The notes: generated from the sequence alone by a model not told the origin. Counted from the first letter of the stretch, positions 36,949-45,345 are shown. The stretch is 45,398 nt of DNA from Paracoccus sp. IB05 (GCF_016405985.1 NZ_JAEFCF010000043.1:1-45398); one strand, 5' to 3'. Translations and numbers: made by a program.

Positions 36949-38394
36949 CTATCCTTTGCGACCCGGGCCGCCGCGGCCGGAAGGACCGCCGGGCCTGGTG
37001 GGGCCGCCGGGCCTGGTGGGGCCGCCGGGCCTGGTGGGGCTGCGCGAGGTGTGCGCGCCGGTGGTCGCCGGTGCATTGCGGGTGCTGACGAGTTTCGGGG
37101 CGCGCGGTTTGCGCGGCGCTGACCGTTCAGAGACCGGGTCAGCACCGGCAGATGCCGTCCAGCGCTTTGCCGCGCCCGGAGCCCGGTCGGGGCGCGCGGC
37201 GTCGCCCGGGCCGCGTGCGGGTGGTTTCGGCTGATAGGAACTCCCGCCAGAGCCCTCGCTGTCTTTGCGCCCGGCAGCTTCCGCCCGGTGGGTAAAGTAT
37301 TCGCGTGCGGTAAGGCCAGATTTCCGCCTGGCGCTGGCCGGTTTTCCGGCCGCCTCGGTGGATGCAGCGCCGGTTGCGCGCGACGCAGGGGAGGCCGTGC
37401 GTGGGCCCCTGTCCGTGGCCGGAGGCCCCGATCTGCTCGCATTCGCCGGTCTGTCAGAGCTGGCGGCTCTGGTCGCACTTGCGGATCTGACGGGACGCGC
37501 AGCGGGAGAGGCCCGTTCGGCCCCGGCGCGATCGGTTTTGCCCGCTGCTGGTGTTCCCGGTACTGGTTTTCCGGCCCGCACCCGCGTCATCGCAGGGCGC
37601 TTGCGGGGGGCTTCTGCTGCCGCCTCGTCCGCCGCGATCTCGCCGAGCTGGTCGCGCAGCACGCGGGCCTTGACCTCTTCGACCTGACCCGGTTCCAGAC
37701 TTCCCAGCCGGAAGGGGCCGTAAGAGACCCGGATCAGCCGGTTCACATAAAGGTCGATGGCATTCATCGCGCGGCGGATCTCGCGGTTTTTGCCCTCGCG
37801 CAGACCCACGGTCAGCCAGGCATTGGCACCCTGCTGACGGTCGATGGTGACCTGCATCGGCTTGAACCGCTCGCCCTCAATGGTGATGCCATCGCGCAGG
37901 ATCTGCAGTTTCAGATCATCGGCCTGACCATTGACGCGAACCCGGTATTTCCGCAGCCAGCCGGTCGAAGGCAGTTCCAGCCGCCGTTTCAGCCCGCCAT
38001 CATTCGTCAGCAGCAAAAGCCCCTCAGAATTAAGATCGAGCCGCCCGACCGACATCACCCGCGGCATATCCTCGGGGAGGTGGTCGAAAACGGTGTCGCG
38101 GCCTTTTTCGTCGGATGCGCTCGTCACAAGCCCCTCGGGTTTGTAGTAAAGCCAGAGCCGCGCTTCTTCCTCTTCGGGCAGCAGCCTGCCGGAAATGGTG
38201 ATGCGCTCGGTTCCGGTCACGTTCAGCGCCGGGCTGGTGATGATTTTGCCATTGACGGTGACTTCGCCCGCCTCAATCAGCCGCTCGGCCTCGCGCCGCG
38301 AGGCGACGCCCCGGCGCGACAGCAGCTTGGCAATGCGCTCGCCATCGGGCGTTCCATTCGGGTCCCGGGCGGGAGGACTTGTGTTTTCCGGCAT
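36949..38394 (-). CDS. rluB: 23S rRNA pseudouridine synthase, RluB type, with long basic tail
   Basis: Modifies uridine in helix 89 of 23S rRNA if it acts like E. coli RluB. The 481-residue protein has an S4 RNA-binding domain (RIAKLLSRRGVASRREAERL, residues 20-75) and the RluB/E/F catalytic domain with VGRLDLNSEGLLLLTNDG carrying the catalytic Asp. LREGKNREIRRAM and FRLGSLEPGQV follow. From about residue 270 the rest is a low-complexity tail rich in Ala, Arg, Pro and Ser, ending in three tandem TRPGGP units. Family members are usually near 290 residues, so the tail is an extension. The start at 38394 (MPENTSPPA) is chosen over the longer frame. Confidence 0.9.
   Translation of the reverse strand: MPENTSPPARDPNGTPDGERIAKLLSRRGVASRREAERLIEAGEVTVNGKIITSPALNVTGTERITISGRLLPEEEEARLWLYYKPEGLVTSASDEKGRDTVFDHLPEDMPRVMSVGRLDLNSEGLLLLTNDGGLKRRLELPSTGWLRKYRVRVNGQADDLKLQILRDGITIEGERFKPMQVTIDRQQGANAWLTVGLREGKNREIRRAMNAIDLYVNRLIRVSYGPFRLGSLEPGQVEEVKARVLRDQLGEIAADEAAAEAPRKRPAMTRVRAGKPVPGTPAAGKTDRAGAERASPAARPVRSASATRAASSDRPANASRSGPPATDRGPRTASPASRATGAASTEAAGKPASARRKSGLTAREYFTHRAEAAGRKDSEGSGGSSYQPKPPARGPGDAARPDRAPGAAKRWTASAGADPVSERSAPRKPRAPKLVSTRNAPATTGAHTSRSPTRPGGPTRPGGPTRPGGPSGRGGPGRKG
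36986..37039. repeat. Three perfect 18-bp tandem repeats in the rluB tail
   Basis: CCGCCGGGCCTGGTGGGG occurs at 36986, 37004 and 37022 and encodes repeated Thr-Arg-Pro-Gly-Gly-Pro units on the minus strand. Exact identity at the DNA level suggests recent slippage, and the copy number may vary between strains. Confidence 0.9.
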
Positions 38395-38457
38395 GGGAGG
38401 CGACCTTTTGAAGGAGAGCAGAAGCCGGGGGCTGGCGCCCCAGGATTTTTGGCTCGT

Positions 38458-38489
38458 GGCCCCCAAGGATATTTCAGGACAGATGAAAG
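38458..38489 (+). repeat. Second type of dispersed intergenic repeat (CCCCCAAGGATATTTC)
   Basis: GGCCCCCAAGGATATTTCAG followed by GACAGATGAAAG resembles a motif found between genes in many Rhodobacteraceae genomes, recalled from general knowledge and not checked here. It overlaps the likely translation start of tadA. Confidence 0.4.
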
Positions 38490-38962
38490 GACAATGCGGC
38501 GTGGTCTTTCGATCCCATATGGACCTCGCGCTGGAAGAGGCGCGGGCGGCGGCCTTGCGCGGCGAGGTGCCGGTGGGGGCGGTGCTTGTCTCTGGCGCGG
38601 GCGAGGTTCTGGCCCGGGCCGGGAACCGGACGCGCGAGCTGAAGGACCCGACCGCACATGCCGAGATGCTGGTGATCCGCGAGGCGTGCCGGCGCCTTGG
38701 GCAGGAGCGGCTGGAAGGCTGTCTTCTCTACGTCACGCTGGAGCCCTGTCCGATGTGTGCTGCCGCGATTTCGGCGGCGCGGATCGCGCGGCTGGTTTAC
38801 GGCGCGGCGGATCCCAAATCCGGCGGCGTGACGGTGGGCGCGCGGGTTTTCAGCCATCCGCAATGCCATCACGTGCCCGAGGTGCTGGATGGAATCGGTG
38901 AGGCCGAGGCCGGGCGGCTACTGCGCGATTTCTTTGCTGCCCGGCGCAAAAGCCAGAGCTGA
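38483..38962 (+). CDS. tadA: tRNA-specific adenosine deaminase
   Basis: Converts A34 to inosine in tRNA-Arg(ACG). The protein of about 159 residues has the zinc-binding catalytic motifs TAHAEML and EPCPMCAAA, plus ARIARLVYGAADPKSGG. Three starts are possible: ATG 38483 with AGGA, GTG 38501 (giving MVFRSHMDLAL, the form usual in this family) and ATG 38519. The first is listed for its ribosome-binding site, but the second is also likely. It is divergent from rluB. Confidence 0.92.
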   Translation: MKGQCGVVFRSHMDLALEEARAAALRGEVPVGAVLVSGAGEVLARAGNRTRELKDPTAHAEMLVIREACRRLGQERLEGCLLYVTLEPCPMCAAAISAARIARLVYGAADPKSGGVTVGARVFSHPQCHHVPEVLDGIGEAEAGRLLRDFFAARRKSQS

Positions 38963-39022
38963 CCTCACGACATATTTAAAATCATGACCTCTGGTGGGGG
39001 GCTCCTCCTCCCGCCGGCCGGC

Positions 39023-39439
39023 TCAGGCGGTCAGCGCGCGGAAGTGCTCATACATGATGCGATATTCCGCCGGGATATCGCGCACCGACAGAAGTCCGAG
39101 GCAGGTGCCCCTGCCATCCATCACCGGCAGATGCCGGAACTGCCCGCTTTCCATCTTCGCAATCGCCTCGGCGAGCGGGTCGCTCTCGCAAACGGTAACC
39201 GGATCGGGGGTCATGGCGCTGGCAACGGTGACGGTTGCCGGCGCAAGCCCCTGGCCTACCACCCTGCGCAGCACGTCACGCTCGGAGAGGAGGCCGAGGA
39301 CGCGACCTTCCGCCATCACCACCACAGCGCCGATCTCATAATGCTCAAGAACCGCAGCCGCCTCGATGATGGTGGCCGCAGGGCTGATCTGTGGCAGATC
39401 GCGGCCCCTGATGGCATCTCCGACAGAACGGATCAGCAT
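39023..39439 (-). CDS. Tandem CBS-domain protein
   Basis: A 138-residue protein made of two CBS domains: about residues 12-62 (ATIIEAAAVLEHYEIGAVVV and GLLSERDVLRRV) and 77-130 (AMTPDPVTVCESDPLAEAI and HLPVMDGRGTCLGLLSVRDI). Such stand-alone pairs bind adenine nucleotides and act as energy sensors. It follows the hydrolase gene by 25 bases. The start at 39439 has AGGAGG close upstream. Confidence 0.9.
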   Translation of the reverse strand: MLIRSVGDAIRGRDLPQISPAATIIEAAAVLEHYEIGAVVVMAEGRVLGLLSERDVLRRVVGQGLAPATVTVASAMTPDPVTVCESDPLAEAIAKMESGQFRHLPVMDGRGTCLGLLSVRDIPAEYRIMYEHFRALTA

Positions 39440-39464
39440 GGCAGTCCTCCTTCTTCCGGTTGGG

Positions 39465-40160
39465 TCAGAACAAAATCGGCTCCAGCACCCCTGGCTCAAT
39501 CACTTCGACGCCGGGCGGCAGACCGGCGCGCAACGGATCTGCAGTCTGCGCCAGCAGCGGGAAGGTCTTGTAATGGCAGGGAATTACACAGCGAAAGTTG
39601 AAGTATTTCCGCGCAGCCCAGGCGGCTCGCTCCATATCCATCGTGTAATGCCCGCCGCAGGAGAGAATGCCGATCTCCGGCTGATGCAGTTCTCCCATCC
39701 AGGCCATATCGGCCATGATATCGGTATCGCCCGAAACATAGATCGTGCGGCCTTCGCCTTTGATCATGAAACCGGCGGCGGATCCGGCAGGCAAAAGCGC
39801 GCCACCCCCGAAATCGACCGAGGCCGAATGGCTGGCATTCACCATCGTCACTTTCGCGCCGCAGCAATCGATGGTGCCGCCCTTGCCAAACCCGATGGTC
39901 GAGGCGCCCTGGCCGTTCAGCCAGACCGAGGCCTCATGGATACAGGCCACCGGAACCTGCAATTCCTGCGACAGGCTGGCGGCATCGGCGGCATGATCGC
40001 CATGGGCATGGGTCAAAAGAATATGCGTGGCGCCCGCCACCGCCTCGGCGCGCGCGTCAGCGGGGAAGACCGGGTTGCCGGTCAGCCAGGGATCCACCAG
40101 CAGAACCGCCTGTTCGATTTCGATACGGAAACCGGAATGTCCGAGCCAGGTGATTTTCAC
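39465..40160 (-). CDS. Metal-dependent hydrolase, UPF0173 (metallo-beta-lactamase fold)
   Basis: A 231-residue protein beginning MKITWLGHSGFRIEI, the UPF0173 signature. The metal-binding motif THAHGDHAAD, ASHSAS, SGDTDIM and IPCHYKTFP supply ligands at the expected spacing. The fold is a two-metal hydrolase, but the substrate is unknown. It is cotranscribed with the CBS-domain gene. Confidence 0.9.
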   Translation of the reverse strand: MKITWLGHSGFRIEIEQAVLLVDPWLTGNPVFPADARAEAVAGATHILLTHAHGDHAADAASLSQELQVPVACIHEASVWLNGQGASTIGFGKGGTIDCCGAKVTMVNASHSASVDFGGGALLPAGSAAGFMIKGEGRTIYVSGDTDIMADMAWMGELHQPEIGILSCGGHYTMDMERAAWAARKYFNFRCVIPCHYKTFPLLAQTADPLRAGLPPGVEVIEPGVLEPILF

Positions 40161-40279
40161 AGCATCTTCTCCTGTTCTGATTGTGCGGAAGAGACTTTAC
40201 CCGCCCATTGTGACAGGTTTCCAGTCTCTTTCGAACCGGGTGGTTCGAAATGACGAGGCTGCCGTCATTTCCCCTGACA

Positions 40280-40309
40280 AAAATACTCCCGCCGGAGGCG
40301 CAGGCTGGC
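40280..40309 (+). repeat. Copy of the intergenic repeat (AAATACTCCCGCCGGAGGCG)
   Basis: The 20-base core AAATACTCCCGCCGGAGGCG is identical to the right arm of the palindrome at 30186-30205, and the next bases (AGGCTGGC) also agree. It lies in the divergent gap between the UPF0173 gene and gatC. Confidence 0.75.
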
Positions 40310-40423
40310 CAGAGGCGCCAGATCCGGCCTTTGTCCAACCCAGCCTTGGCCTTACCCAGCCTTTGCCTTGCGCAGCCGCCAAGCGCTCGCTAAACGGGGC
40401 CGGAGCTTAAAAGGGTCTGATCC

Positions 40424-40711
40424 ATGTCCATCGACATTGATACCGCGCGGAAAGTGGCGAAGCTTGCCCGCATCCGGGTTGAGGAAGCAGCGCTTCCCGA
40501 TCTTGCACGCGATCTCTCCGGCATTCTCACCTTCATGGAACAGCTGAACGAGGTCGATGTGACCGGCGTAGAGCCGATGGTCTCGGTCACGCCGATGCGG
40601 CTGCGCCGGCGCGAGGATGTCGTGACCGATGGCAATATCCAGGCCCAGGTTCTGAAAAATGCCCCCGAAGCCCGTGAAGGCTTCTTTGCCGTGCCGAAGG
40701 TGGTGGAATGA
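40424..40711 (+). CDS. gatC: Asp/Glu-tRNA amidotransferase subunit C
   Basis: A small structural subunit of GatCAB, which makes Gln-tRNA and Asn-tRNA by transamidation. The 95-residue protein has [38 protein letters not shown] and [11 protein letters not shown]. Its stop overlaps the gatA start by four bases (ATGA), which couples their synthesis. Confidence 0.94.
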   Translation: MSIDIDTARKVAKLARIRVEEAALPDLARDLSGILTFMEQLNEVDVTGVEPMVSVTPMRLRRREDVVTDGNIQAQVLKNAPEAREGFFAVPKVVE

Positions 40712-42198
40712 GCATGACCTCCGAGTCGAACAGCTGGACGATCGAAAAGGCGCGCGATGCGCTCAGGAAAGGCGAGATTTCCGCCGTTGACCTGACCATG
40801 GCCTGCCTGACCGCGATTGACGCGGGCGATGCGCTTGGCGCTTTCGTGCATAAAACTCCCGAGATCGCGCTGGACCAGGCGCGGGCGGCGGATGCGCGGC
40901 TCAAAGCCGGGGACGCGCCGTCCTTGTGCGGCATCCCGCTGGGGATCAAGGATCTTTTCTGCACCAAAGGGGTGAATTCCCAGGCGGCGTCTGGCATCCT
41001 CGAAGGCTTTAAGCCGGAATATGAGTCGACCGTCACCACGAAGCTTTTTGCCGATGGCGCGGTGATGCTTGGCAAGCTGAACATGGACGAGTTTGCCATG
41101 GGCTCGTCGAATGAGAGCTCGGTTTACGGGCCCGCCGTGAACCCCTGGAAGATTGATGATCGCAAGCTGACGCCGGGCGGCTCTTCGGGCGGGTCAGCCT
41201 CGGCTGTCGCGGCGGATCTCTGTCTGGCGGCGACCGGCACCGATACCGGCGGCTCGATCCGTCAGCCGGCGGCGTTTACCGGGATTGTGGGCATCAAGCC
41301 GACCTATGGCCGCGTCTCCCGCTGGGGGGTGATCGCCTTTGCCTCTTCGCTCGACCAGGCCGGACCTATGACGAAATCGGTGCGGGACGCGGCGATCTTT
41401 CTGCAATCCATGTCGGGCTATGACCCGAAGGATTCGACCAGTTCCGAGATTGCCGTCCCCGATTTCGAGGCCGCCCTGACCGGCGATATTCGCGGCAAAG
41501 TCATCGGCATTCCGAAGGAATACCGTCTCGACGGTATCCCGGCCGAGATCGACGCGCTGTGGGAGCAGGGCATTGCCATGCTCAGAGATGCCGGCGCCGA
41601 AGTGCGCGAGATCACCTTGCCGCATGCGAAATATGCGCTGCCGGCCTATTACGTGATCGCGCCCGCCGAGGCCTCGTCGAACCTCGCCCGATATGACGGG
41701 GTGCGCTATGGCCACCGCGCCAAACTGGGCCCGGGCGATGGCATCACCGAGATGTATGAAAAGACCCGCGCCGAGGGCTTCGGCTCCGAGGTGCAGCGCC
41801 GGATCATGATCGGCACCTATGTGCTGTCGGCGGGCTTTTATGACGCCTATTACAACCGTGCCCGCCGCGTCCGCGCCCTGATCAAACAGGATTTCGAAAA
41901 GGTCTTCGAGGCCGGCGTCGATGCGATCCTGACGCCCGCGACGCCCTCTTCGGCCTTCGGGCTGGGCGAGATGGCCTCGGCGGATCCGGTCGAGATGTAT
42001 CTCAACGATGTCTTCACGGTGACGGTGAATCTTGCCGGCCTGCCGGGGATCTCGGTTCCGGTCGGGCTGGATGCCAAAGGCCTGCCGCTTGGGCTGCAAC
42101 TGATCGGGCGCCCCTGGGATGAGGCCGGGCTTCTCAATCACGCCTATGTGCTGGAACGTGCAGCAGGATTTGTAGCCAAGCCGCAAAAATGGTGGTAA
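40708..42198 (+). CDS. gatA: Asp/Glu-tRNA amidotransferase subunit A
   Basis: An amidase-signature enzyme that releases ammonia from glutamine for GatB. The 496-residue length is usual. The catalytic Ser-cisSer-Lys triad is visible in [14 protein letters not shown] (Lys), [15 protein letters not shown] (cis-Ser) and [14 protein letters not shown] (nucleophile Ser). gatB is not next to it, as in many alphaproteobacteria. Confidence 0.96.
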   Translation: MSMTSESNSWTIEKARDALRKGEISAVDLTMACLTAIDAGDALGAFVHKTPEIALDQARAADARLKAGDAPSLCGIPLGIKDLFCTKGVNSQAASGILEGFKPEYESTVTTKLFADGAVMLGKLNMDEFAMGSSNESSVYGPAVNPWKIDDRKLTPGGSSGGSASAVAADLCLAATGTDTGGSIRQPAAFTGIVGIKPTYGRVSRWGVIAFASSLDQAGPMTKSVRDAAIFLQSMSGYDPKDSTSSEIAVPDFEAALTGDIRGKVIGIPKEYRLDGIPAEIDALWEQGIAMLRDAGAEVREITLPHAKYALPAYYVIAPAEASSNLARYDGVRYGHRAKLGPGDGITEMYEKTRAEGFGSEVQRRIMIGTYVLSAGFYDAYYNRARRVRALIKQDFEKVFEAGVDAILTPATPSSAFGLGEMASADPVEMYLNDVFTVTVNLAGLPGISVPVGLDAKGLPLGLQLIGRPWDEAGLLNHAYVLERAAGFVAKPQKWW

Positions 42199-42288
42199 TT
42201 GCCGCCGGATATGCGCCCGCGCCGTCCGGATTTCCGGTTGGATAACACGCCCGTGGCGCGCCGTTTTGCCGTTTGACATGAGGACGCG

Positions 42289-43077
42289 ATGACCACCCGC
42301 AGGCAGATCATTTCGGGTTTTTCAGGTAAAGGCGCTGCCGTTCTGGGCGTTCTGGTGCTGGCGGCCTGCACGCCTTCGGTTCCCGATTCCGGCAGCGGCG
42401 TCGGCTTTCAGGATTACAACTCCTATATCCGCAACACCAATAGCGGTGCGGGGCAAACTGCGGCACCTGCCGCGGCCGCACCGGCCGCGATGGCCCCGGC
42501 CGGCACCGGTTTCGATCCCACCGCGGCGGCAGCGGCGATTGACCGCGCCGATGGCAGCACCCCGACCGCACCGGTCAGCGCAATCACGCCGAATACCAAT
42601 TACGTGGCTCCCGCCAGCACCGGTGCCGCGCGTCCGCGGGGCAATGCGCCGGCCGGGATCAAAGAGGAATCGGGGGAACTGATCCATTCCAATCCGACCA
42701 TCTCGGACGAGAATGATTTCACCGCCGTGGCCGCCCGCGAATCCATCGCGTCGGATGCCGAGCGGATCGCCCGAAACCGCGCTGAATATGTCGTGGTCCA
42801 GCCCGGCGCGCTGCCGGTGCGCCCTGGTGAGAGCGGGCCGAATATCGTTGAATTCGCGCTTGCGACCACCCATGCGCCGGGGGTGCAGATGTATAATCGT
42901 AGTCGCAGCTCGAAAGATCCGATGGTTGCCTGCGCGAAATACACGTCTCCGGATCTGGCGCAGCAGGATTTCCTGGCGCGTGGCGGCCCGGACAAGGATC
43001 GCCAGGGGCTTGACCCCGATGGTGACGGTTTCGCCTGTGGCTGGGATCCGCGCCCGTTCCGCACCGCATTGCAGTGA
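42289..43077 (+). CDS. Lipoprotein with C-terminal excalibur-like calcium motif
   Basis: A 262-residue protein with a signal peptide and a lipobox (LVLAAC). A long Ala/Pro/Thr-rich linker covers about residues 50-130. The C-terminal 60 residues (KDPMVACAKYTSPDLAQQDF, LDPDGDGFACGWDP) match the excalibur pattern, in which two cysteines bracket a DxDxDG calcium loop. Such domains are usually extracellular. Its stop overlaps the GTG start of the amidase (GTGA), so the two are coupled and may act together at the cell wall. Confidence 0.72.
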   Translation: MTTRRQIISGFSGKGAAVLGVLVLAACTPSVPDSGSGVGFQDYNSYIRNTNSGAGQTAAPAAAAPAAMAPAGTGFDPTAAAAAIDRADGSTPTAPVSAITPNTNYVAPASTGAARPRGNAPAGIKEESGELIHSNPTISDENDFTAVAARESIASDAERIARNRAEYVVVQPGALPVRPGESGPNIVEFALATTHAPGVQMYNRSRSSKDPMVACAKYTSPDLAQQDFLARGGPDKDRQGLDPDGDGFACGWDPRPFRTALQ

Positions 43078-43736
43078 CCGCCTTCCCGTCGCCGAATTTC
43101 GGCGCGCGGCGGGGCGGGGTGCGGCCCTCGCTGATCATCCTGCATTACACCGCGATGGAGAGCGCTCAGGCTGCCCGCGCGCGGCTATGTGACCCGGATT
43201 ACGAGGTCTCGGCCCATTGGCTGATCGGCGAGGATGGCCGCAGCGAGGCGCTGGTCTCCGAGGCCGAGCGGGCCTGGCATGCCGGGCGCAGCTCCTGGCG
43301 CGGCATTGAGGATGTGAACAGCCATTCCATCGGCATCGAGCTCGCCAATCGTGGCACGCATCCTTTTCCCGAGCCGCAGATGGCGGCGCTGGAGGATCTT
43401 TTGCGCGGGATCATGGCGCGCTGGAACATCACCCCGGCCGGAGTGCTGGCCCATTCCGACATCGCGCCGGATCGCAAAATCGACCCCGGCCCCCATTTCG
43501 ACTGGCAGCGTCTTGCGCGCCAGGGCCTCGCGCTGCGGCCTCAGAGGGGGGCAGGGGGCGAGGCTGATTTCAGCCATCTGCTGACGGCAATCGGCTATGA
43601 TCGGTCACAGGAGCCGGAGCTGCTTTTGCGCGCCTTCCGCCTGCGGTTCCGCCCCTGGGGCCATGGGCCGGTTGAGATAGAGGATATCCGCCTTGCCGAA
43701 GGGGTTCTGGCCGCGATTTCCGCCGATGGCGCTTGA
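43074..43736 (+). CDS. N-acetylmuramoyl-L-alanine amidase (AmpD-like)
   Basis: A 220-residue amidase_2 family hydrolase that cleaves the lactyl-amide bond of muropeptides. The zinc ligand His24 lies in IILHYTAME. YEVSAHWLIGEDG, SHSIGIELANRG and AHSDIAPDRKIDPGPHFDW supply the other ligands and the catalytic Lys. No signal peptide is present, so it may be cytosolic like AmpD. The start is GTG at 43074, in overlap with the lipoprotein stop. Confidence 0.92.
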   Translation: MTAFPSPNFGARRGGVRPSLIILHYTAMESAQAARARLCDPDYEVSAHWLIGEDGRSEALVSEAERAWHAGRSSWRGIEDVNSHSIGIELANRGTHPFPEPQMAALEDLLRGIMARWNITPAGVLAHSDIAPDRKIDPGPHFDWQRLARQGLALRPQRGAGGEADFSHLLTAIGYDRSQEPELLLRAFRLRFRPWGHGPVEIEDIRLAEGVLAAISADGA

Positions 43737-43761
43737 CGACAACCAGGCAGGAGCCTAAGCC
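43733..43761 (+). promoter_or_regulatory. Promoter of rnpB
   Basis: TTGACG (43733-43738), a 17-base spacer and TAAGCC (43756-43761) place a start near 43769, exactly at the first base of the RNase P P1 helix. The -35 box overlaps the stop of the amidase gene. Confidence 0.7.
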
Positions 43762-43768
43762 CCGCTTC

Positions 43769-44189
43769 GCACGGATGGCCGGATGACCGCGGGGGGCGCG
43801 CAAGCGTCGTGCCGAGGAAAGTCCGGACTCCATGAAGCAAGGGCGCCGGGTAACTCCCGGCCGGGGTAACCCGAGGGAAAGCGCAACAGAGAAGAGACAG
43901 CCGCGCCGCCGGCCTCGGTCGGAGATCGGTGCGGTGATGGTGAAACGGTGGGGTAAGAGCCCACCGCGGTCCTGGCAACAGGAATGGCATGGCAAGCCCC
44001 GCCCGGAGCAATGCCGAATAGGGGCCTCGCGCGGGGCAGGTCGGGTCCGCCCGATACCGCCGCAGGGATGCTTCAGCCCGAGAGGCCCGGGTTGGCAGCT
44101 GGATCCCGTCCGTAAGGGCGGGGGCAGAGGAATGGTCATCCAGGGCAGGCAACTGCCTGGACAGAATCCGGCTTACAGGCCATCCGTGC
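43769..44189 (+). ncRNA. rnpB: RNase P RNA
   Basis: The catalytic RNA that matures tRNA 5' ends. The terminal P1 helix is GCACGGATGGCC (43769-43780) with GGCCATCCGTGC (44178-44189). The universal conserved core is present: GAGGAAAGTCCGGACTCC near 43813, GGTAACCCGAGGGAAAGC near 43863 and CAGAATCCGGCTTACAGG near 44162. The length of about 421 bases fits the alphaproteobacterial bacterial A type. Confidence 0.97.
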
Positions 44190-44334
44190 AAACCAGCCAC
44201 TTCAGATGCCGCCAGGTCTTTGCAGGCGTGGGCAGGCTTTGATCCTGTGTCCGCCGCCCGGGCGGAATCCCGATGCCAGGAAAAACCGGAACTGCCCGGG
44301 GCGATCGGCCCCCCCGAAGAGGCAAGCCCCTGAT
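44190..44334. other. Spacer between rnpB and IS5 remnant
   Basis: No gene is visible in this strip. The antisense frame that stays open across it also covers rnpB and is not a gene. I see no obvious terminator for rnpB. Confidence 0.45.
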
Positions 44335-44552
44335 GGGCGTTGTCGCAGAAATCCCTGCCAGGCTCAGGCTCTGTCATGAGCCGGCCAGATCCTGCCCGCG
44401 CCTGCACAGCGAACCGCAAATCCTGTAACGATGCGTCGCAGCGGCAAGCGGCTCTGCTGATCTGGCTGGACAGGGACATCTTATGCCCGAGGGCATGCGC
44501 ACAGGCAATGGCGTGGATCAGCCATGCAGCGGGTTCAGGCCTCGCCGCGTGA
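44335..44552 (+). pseudogene. IS5-family remnant: left end plus transposase N-terminus
   Basis: GGGCGTTGTCGCAGAAATCC at 44335 matches the first nine bases of the IS5-type end found at 18220. From ATG 44376 the frame reads MSRPDPARACTANRKSCND, then QAALLIWLDRDI. This aligns by eye with the N-terminus of IS5-group transposases (PARYRTTNW, then SLLIWLD). After about 35 codons similarity is lost and a stop comes at 44550. The rest of the element is not visible. Confidence 0.55.
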
Positions 44553-44718
44553 TCACTGCGATGCCTGTGGAGGTATGCCTCCTGCACCAAAGCCGCCGCC
44601 TCGTGGCGCGCGCGGGTCAAGCGGGGATTGCCCCAGTCGCCGCCAGCATACCTCATGGCTCCCAGCAGATTGAGGGGCAGGAGTTCGAACCGGATCGGGT
44701 GCATGGTTTGCAGAAGGC
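44553..44718. other. Unassigned sequence between IS5 and IS3 remnants
   Basis: No gene can be supported. A minus-strand frame starting at 44704 (MHPIRFELLPLNLLGAM) reads plausibly for about 90 codons but has no stop until within the amidase gene and matches nothing I recognise. Confidence 0.35.
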
Positions 44719-44774
44719 TGAATAGCCCCATGTTTCGTGGACGCCTTCTTTGCTAATTTTGAGGCAAGGAGGCC

Positions 44775-45023
44775 ATGATGGGCACAGCCACTTTCAGCGA
44801 CGACTTCAAGCGCGATGCGGTCGCTCAGATCACGGAACGGGGCTGCCCGGTCAGCGAGGTTTCTGAACGGCTCGGGGTGAGCAAGCACTCGCTCTATGCC
44901 TGGAAGCGCAAGTTCGCGAAGACGGTATCAGGCGAGACCGGGAAGGATGCCGAGATCCGCCTGTTGAAGCGGGAGCTGGCACGGGTTTCCGATGAGCGCG
45001 ACATCCTAAATCGAGGAGGATGA
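44775..45023 (+). CDS. IS3-family transposase OrfA (HTH_Tnp_1), altered C-terminus
   Basis: An 82-residue DNA-binding subunit of the transposase. The helix-turn-helix lies at residues 8-45 (FSDDFKRDAVAQITERG, RLGVSKHSLYAWKRKF) and a leucine-zipper-like helix at 55-80 (EIRLLKRELARVSDERDIL). AGGAGG stands before the start. The usual end (KKATAYFA...) is displaced: after ILN the frame runs into RGG and a stop, while ATAYFARDAK is found intact 47 bases later, beyond a palindromic insertion. Confidence 0.88.
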   Translation: MMGTATFSDDFKRDAVAQITERGCPVSEVSERLGVSKHSLYAWKRKFAKTVSGETGKDAEIRLLKRELARVSDERDILNRGG

Positions 45024-45048
45024 GAAAACAGTCCAGTGGACTGTTTTC
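45024..45048. repeat. Perfect palindrome inside the IS3 orfA/orfB junction
   Basis: The arms GAAAACAGTCCA and TGGACTGTTTTC are perfectly complementary around one central G. The palindrome is the core of about 47 bases that separate the two parts of OrfA. It lies just after the premature stop of orfA. Confidence 0.85.
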
Positions 45049-45105
45049 CCGACGAAGGGCCACCGCGTATTTCGCCAGGGATGCAAAGTGAGTGGAGCCA
45101 TTGGA

Positions 45106-45132
45106 GCGCCATTGGTTCGAGCCCAATGGCGC
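45106..45132. repeat. Second palindrome inside the IS3 orfA/orfB junction
   Basis: GCGCCATTGG pairs with CCAATGGCGC over a seven-base loop TTCGAGC. The loop and inner stem resemble a tRNA T-arm, though the 10-bp stem is too long for one. It lies within about 43 bases that displace the normal start of orfB. Confidence 0.8.
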
Positions 45133-45140
45133 CGGCGTTT

Positions 45141-45345
45141 GTGGCCGCGCATCGAGGGCATTTCTCCGTCCGTGCCATGTGTCGGTGCCTGCGCATCCAG
45201 CCGAGCGGATTCTATGCCTGGCTACAGGCTCCGATGAGTGCGCGAGCCCAGGAAGACAGGCGCCAGACTGAACTGCTGCGGAGCGCCTGGGCGGAGAGTG
45301 GGAAGGTCCACGGATACCGCAAGCTGCATGACGATCTGGTTGAAC
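45141..45345 (+). pseudogene. IS3-family transposase OrfB, 5' fragment
   Basis: From GTG 45141 the frame reads VAAHRGHFSVRAMCRCL, QPSGFYAWLQAP and then HGYRKLHDDL, the N-terminal part of the IS3 OrfB with its HTH_21-like domain. It is cut after LVEL by an IS end, before the DDE catalytic core. The usual N-terminus (KYAFV) is displaced by the palindromic insertion at 45106. Confidence 0.85.

Larger units (their letters stand above)
44719..45345 (+). mobile_element. IS3-family element (IS407-like), interrupted
   Basis: The left end begins TGAATAGCCCCATGTTTCG, close to the TGAACCGCCCCGGG start of IS407-group elements. orfA and the start of orfB follow. The element is cut at 45346 by the end of another IS, so the right half of orfB is missing from the window. 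Confidence 0.8.

Noticed and set aside
43595-44731. 378-codon minus-strand frame across rnpB
   Set aside because: It covers the whole RNase P RNA and part of the amidase gene on the opposite strand. Only the first 90 codons look even slightly protein-like.
45106-45132. tRNA fragment with a T-arm
   Set aside because: The loop TTCGAGC fits a T-arm, but the stem is 10 bp and no anticodon or acceptor partner exists. It is a palindrome in an IS.
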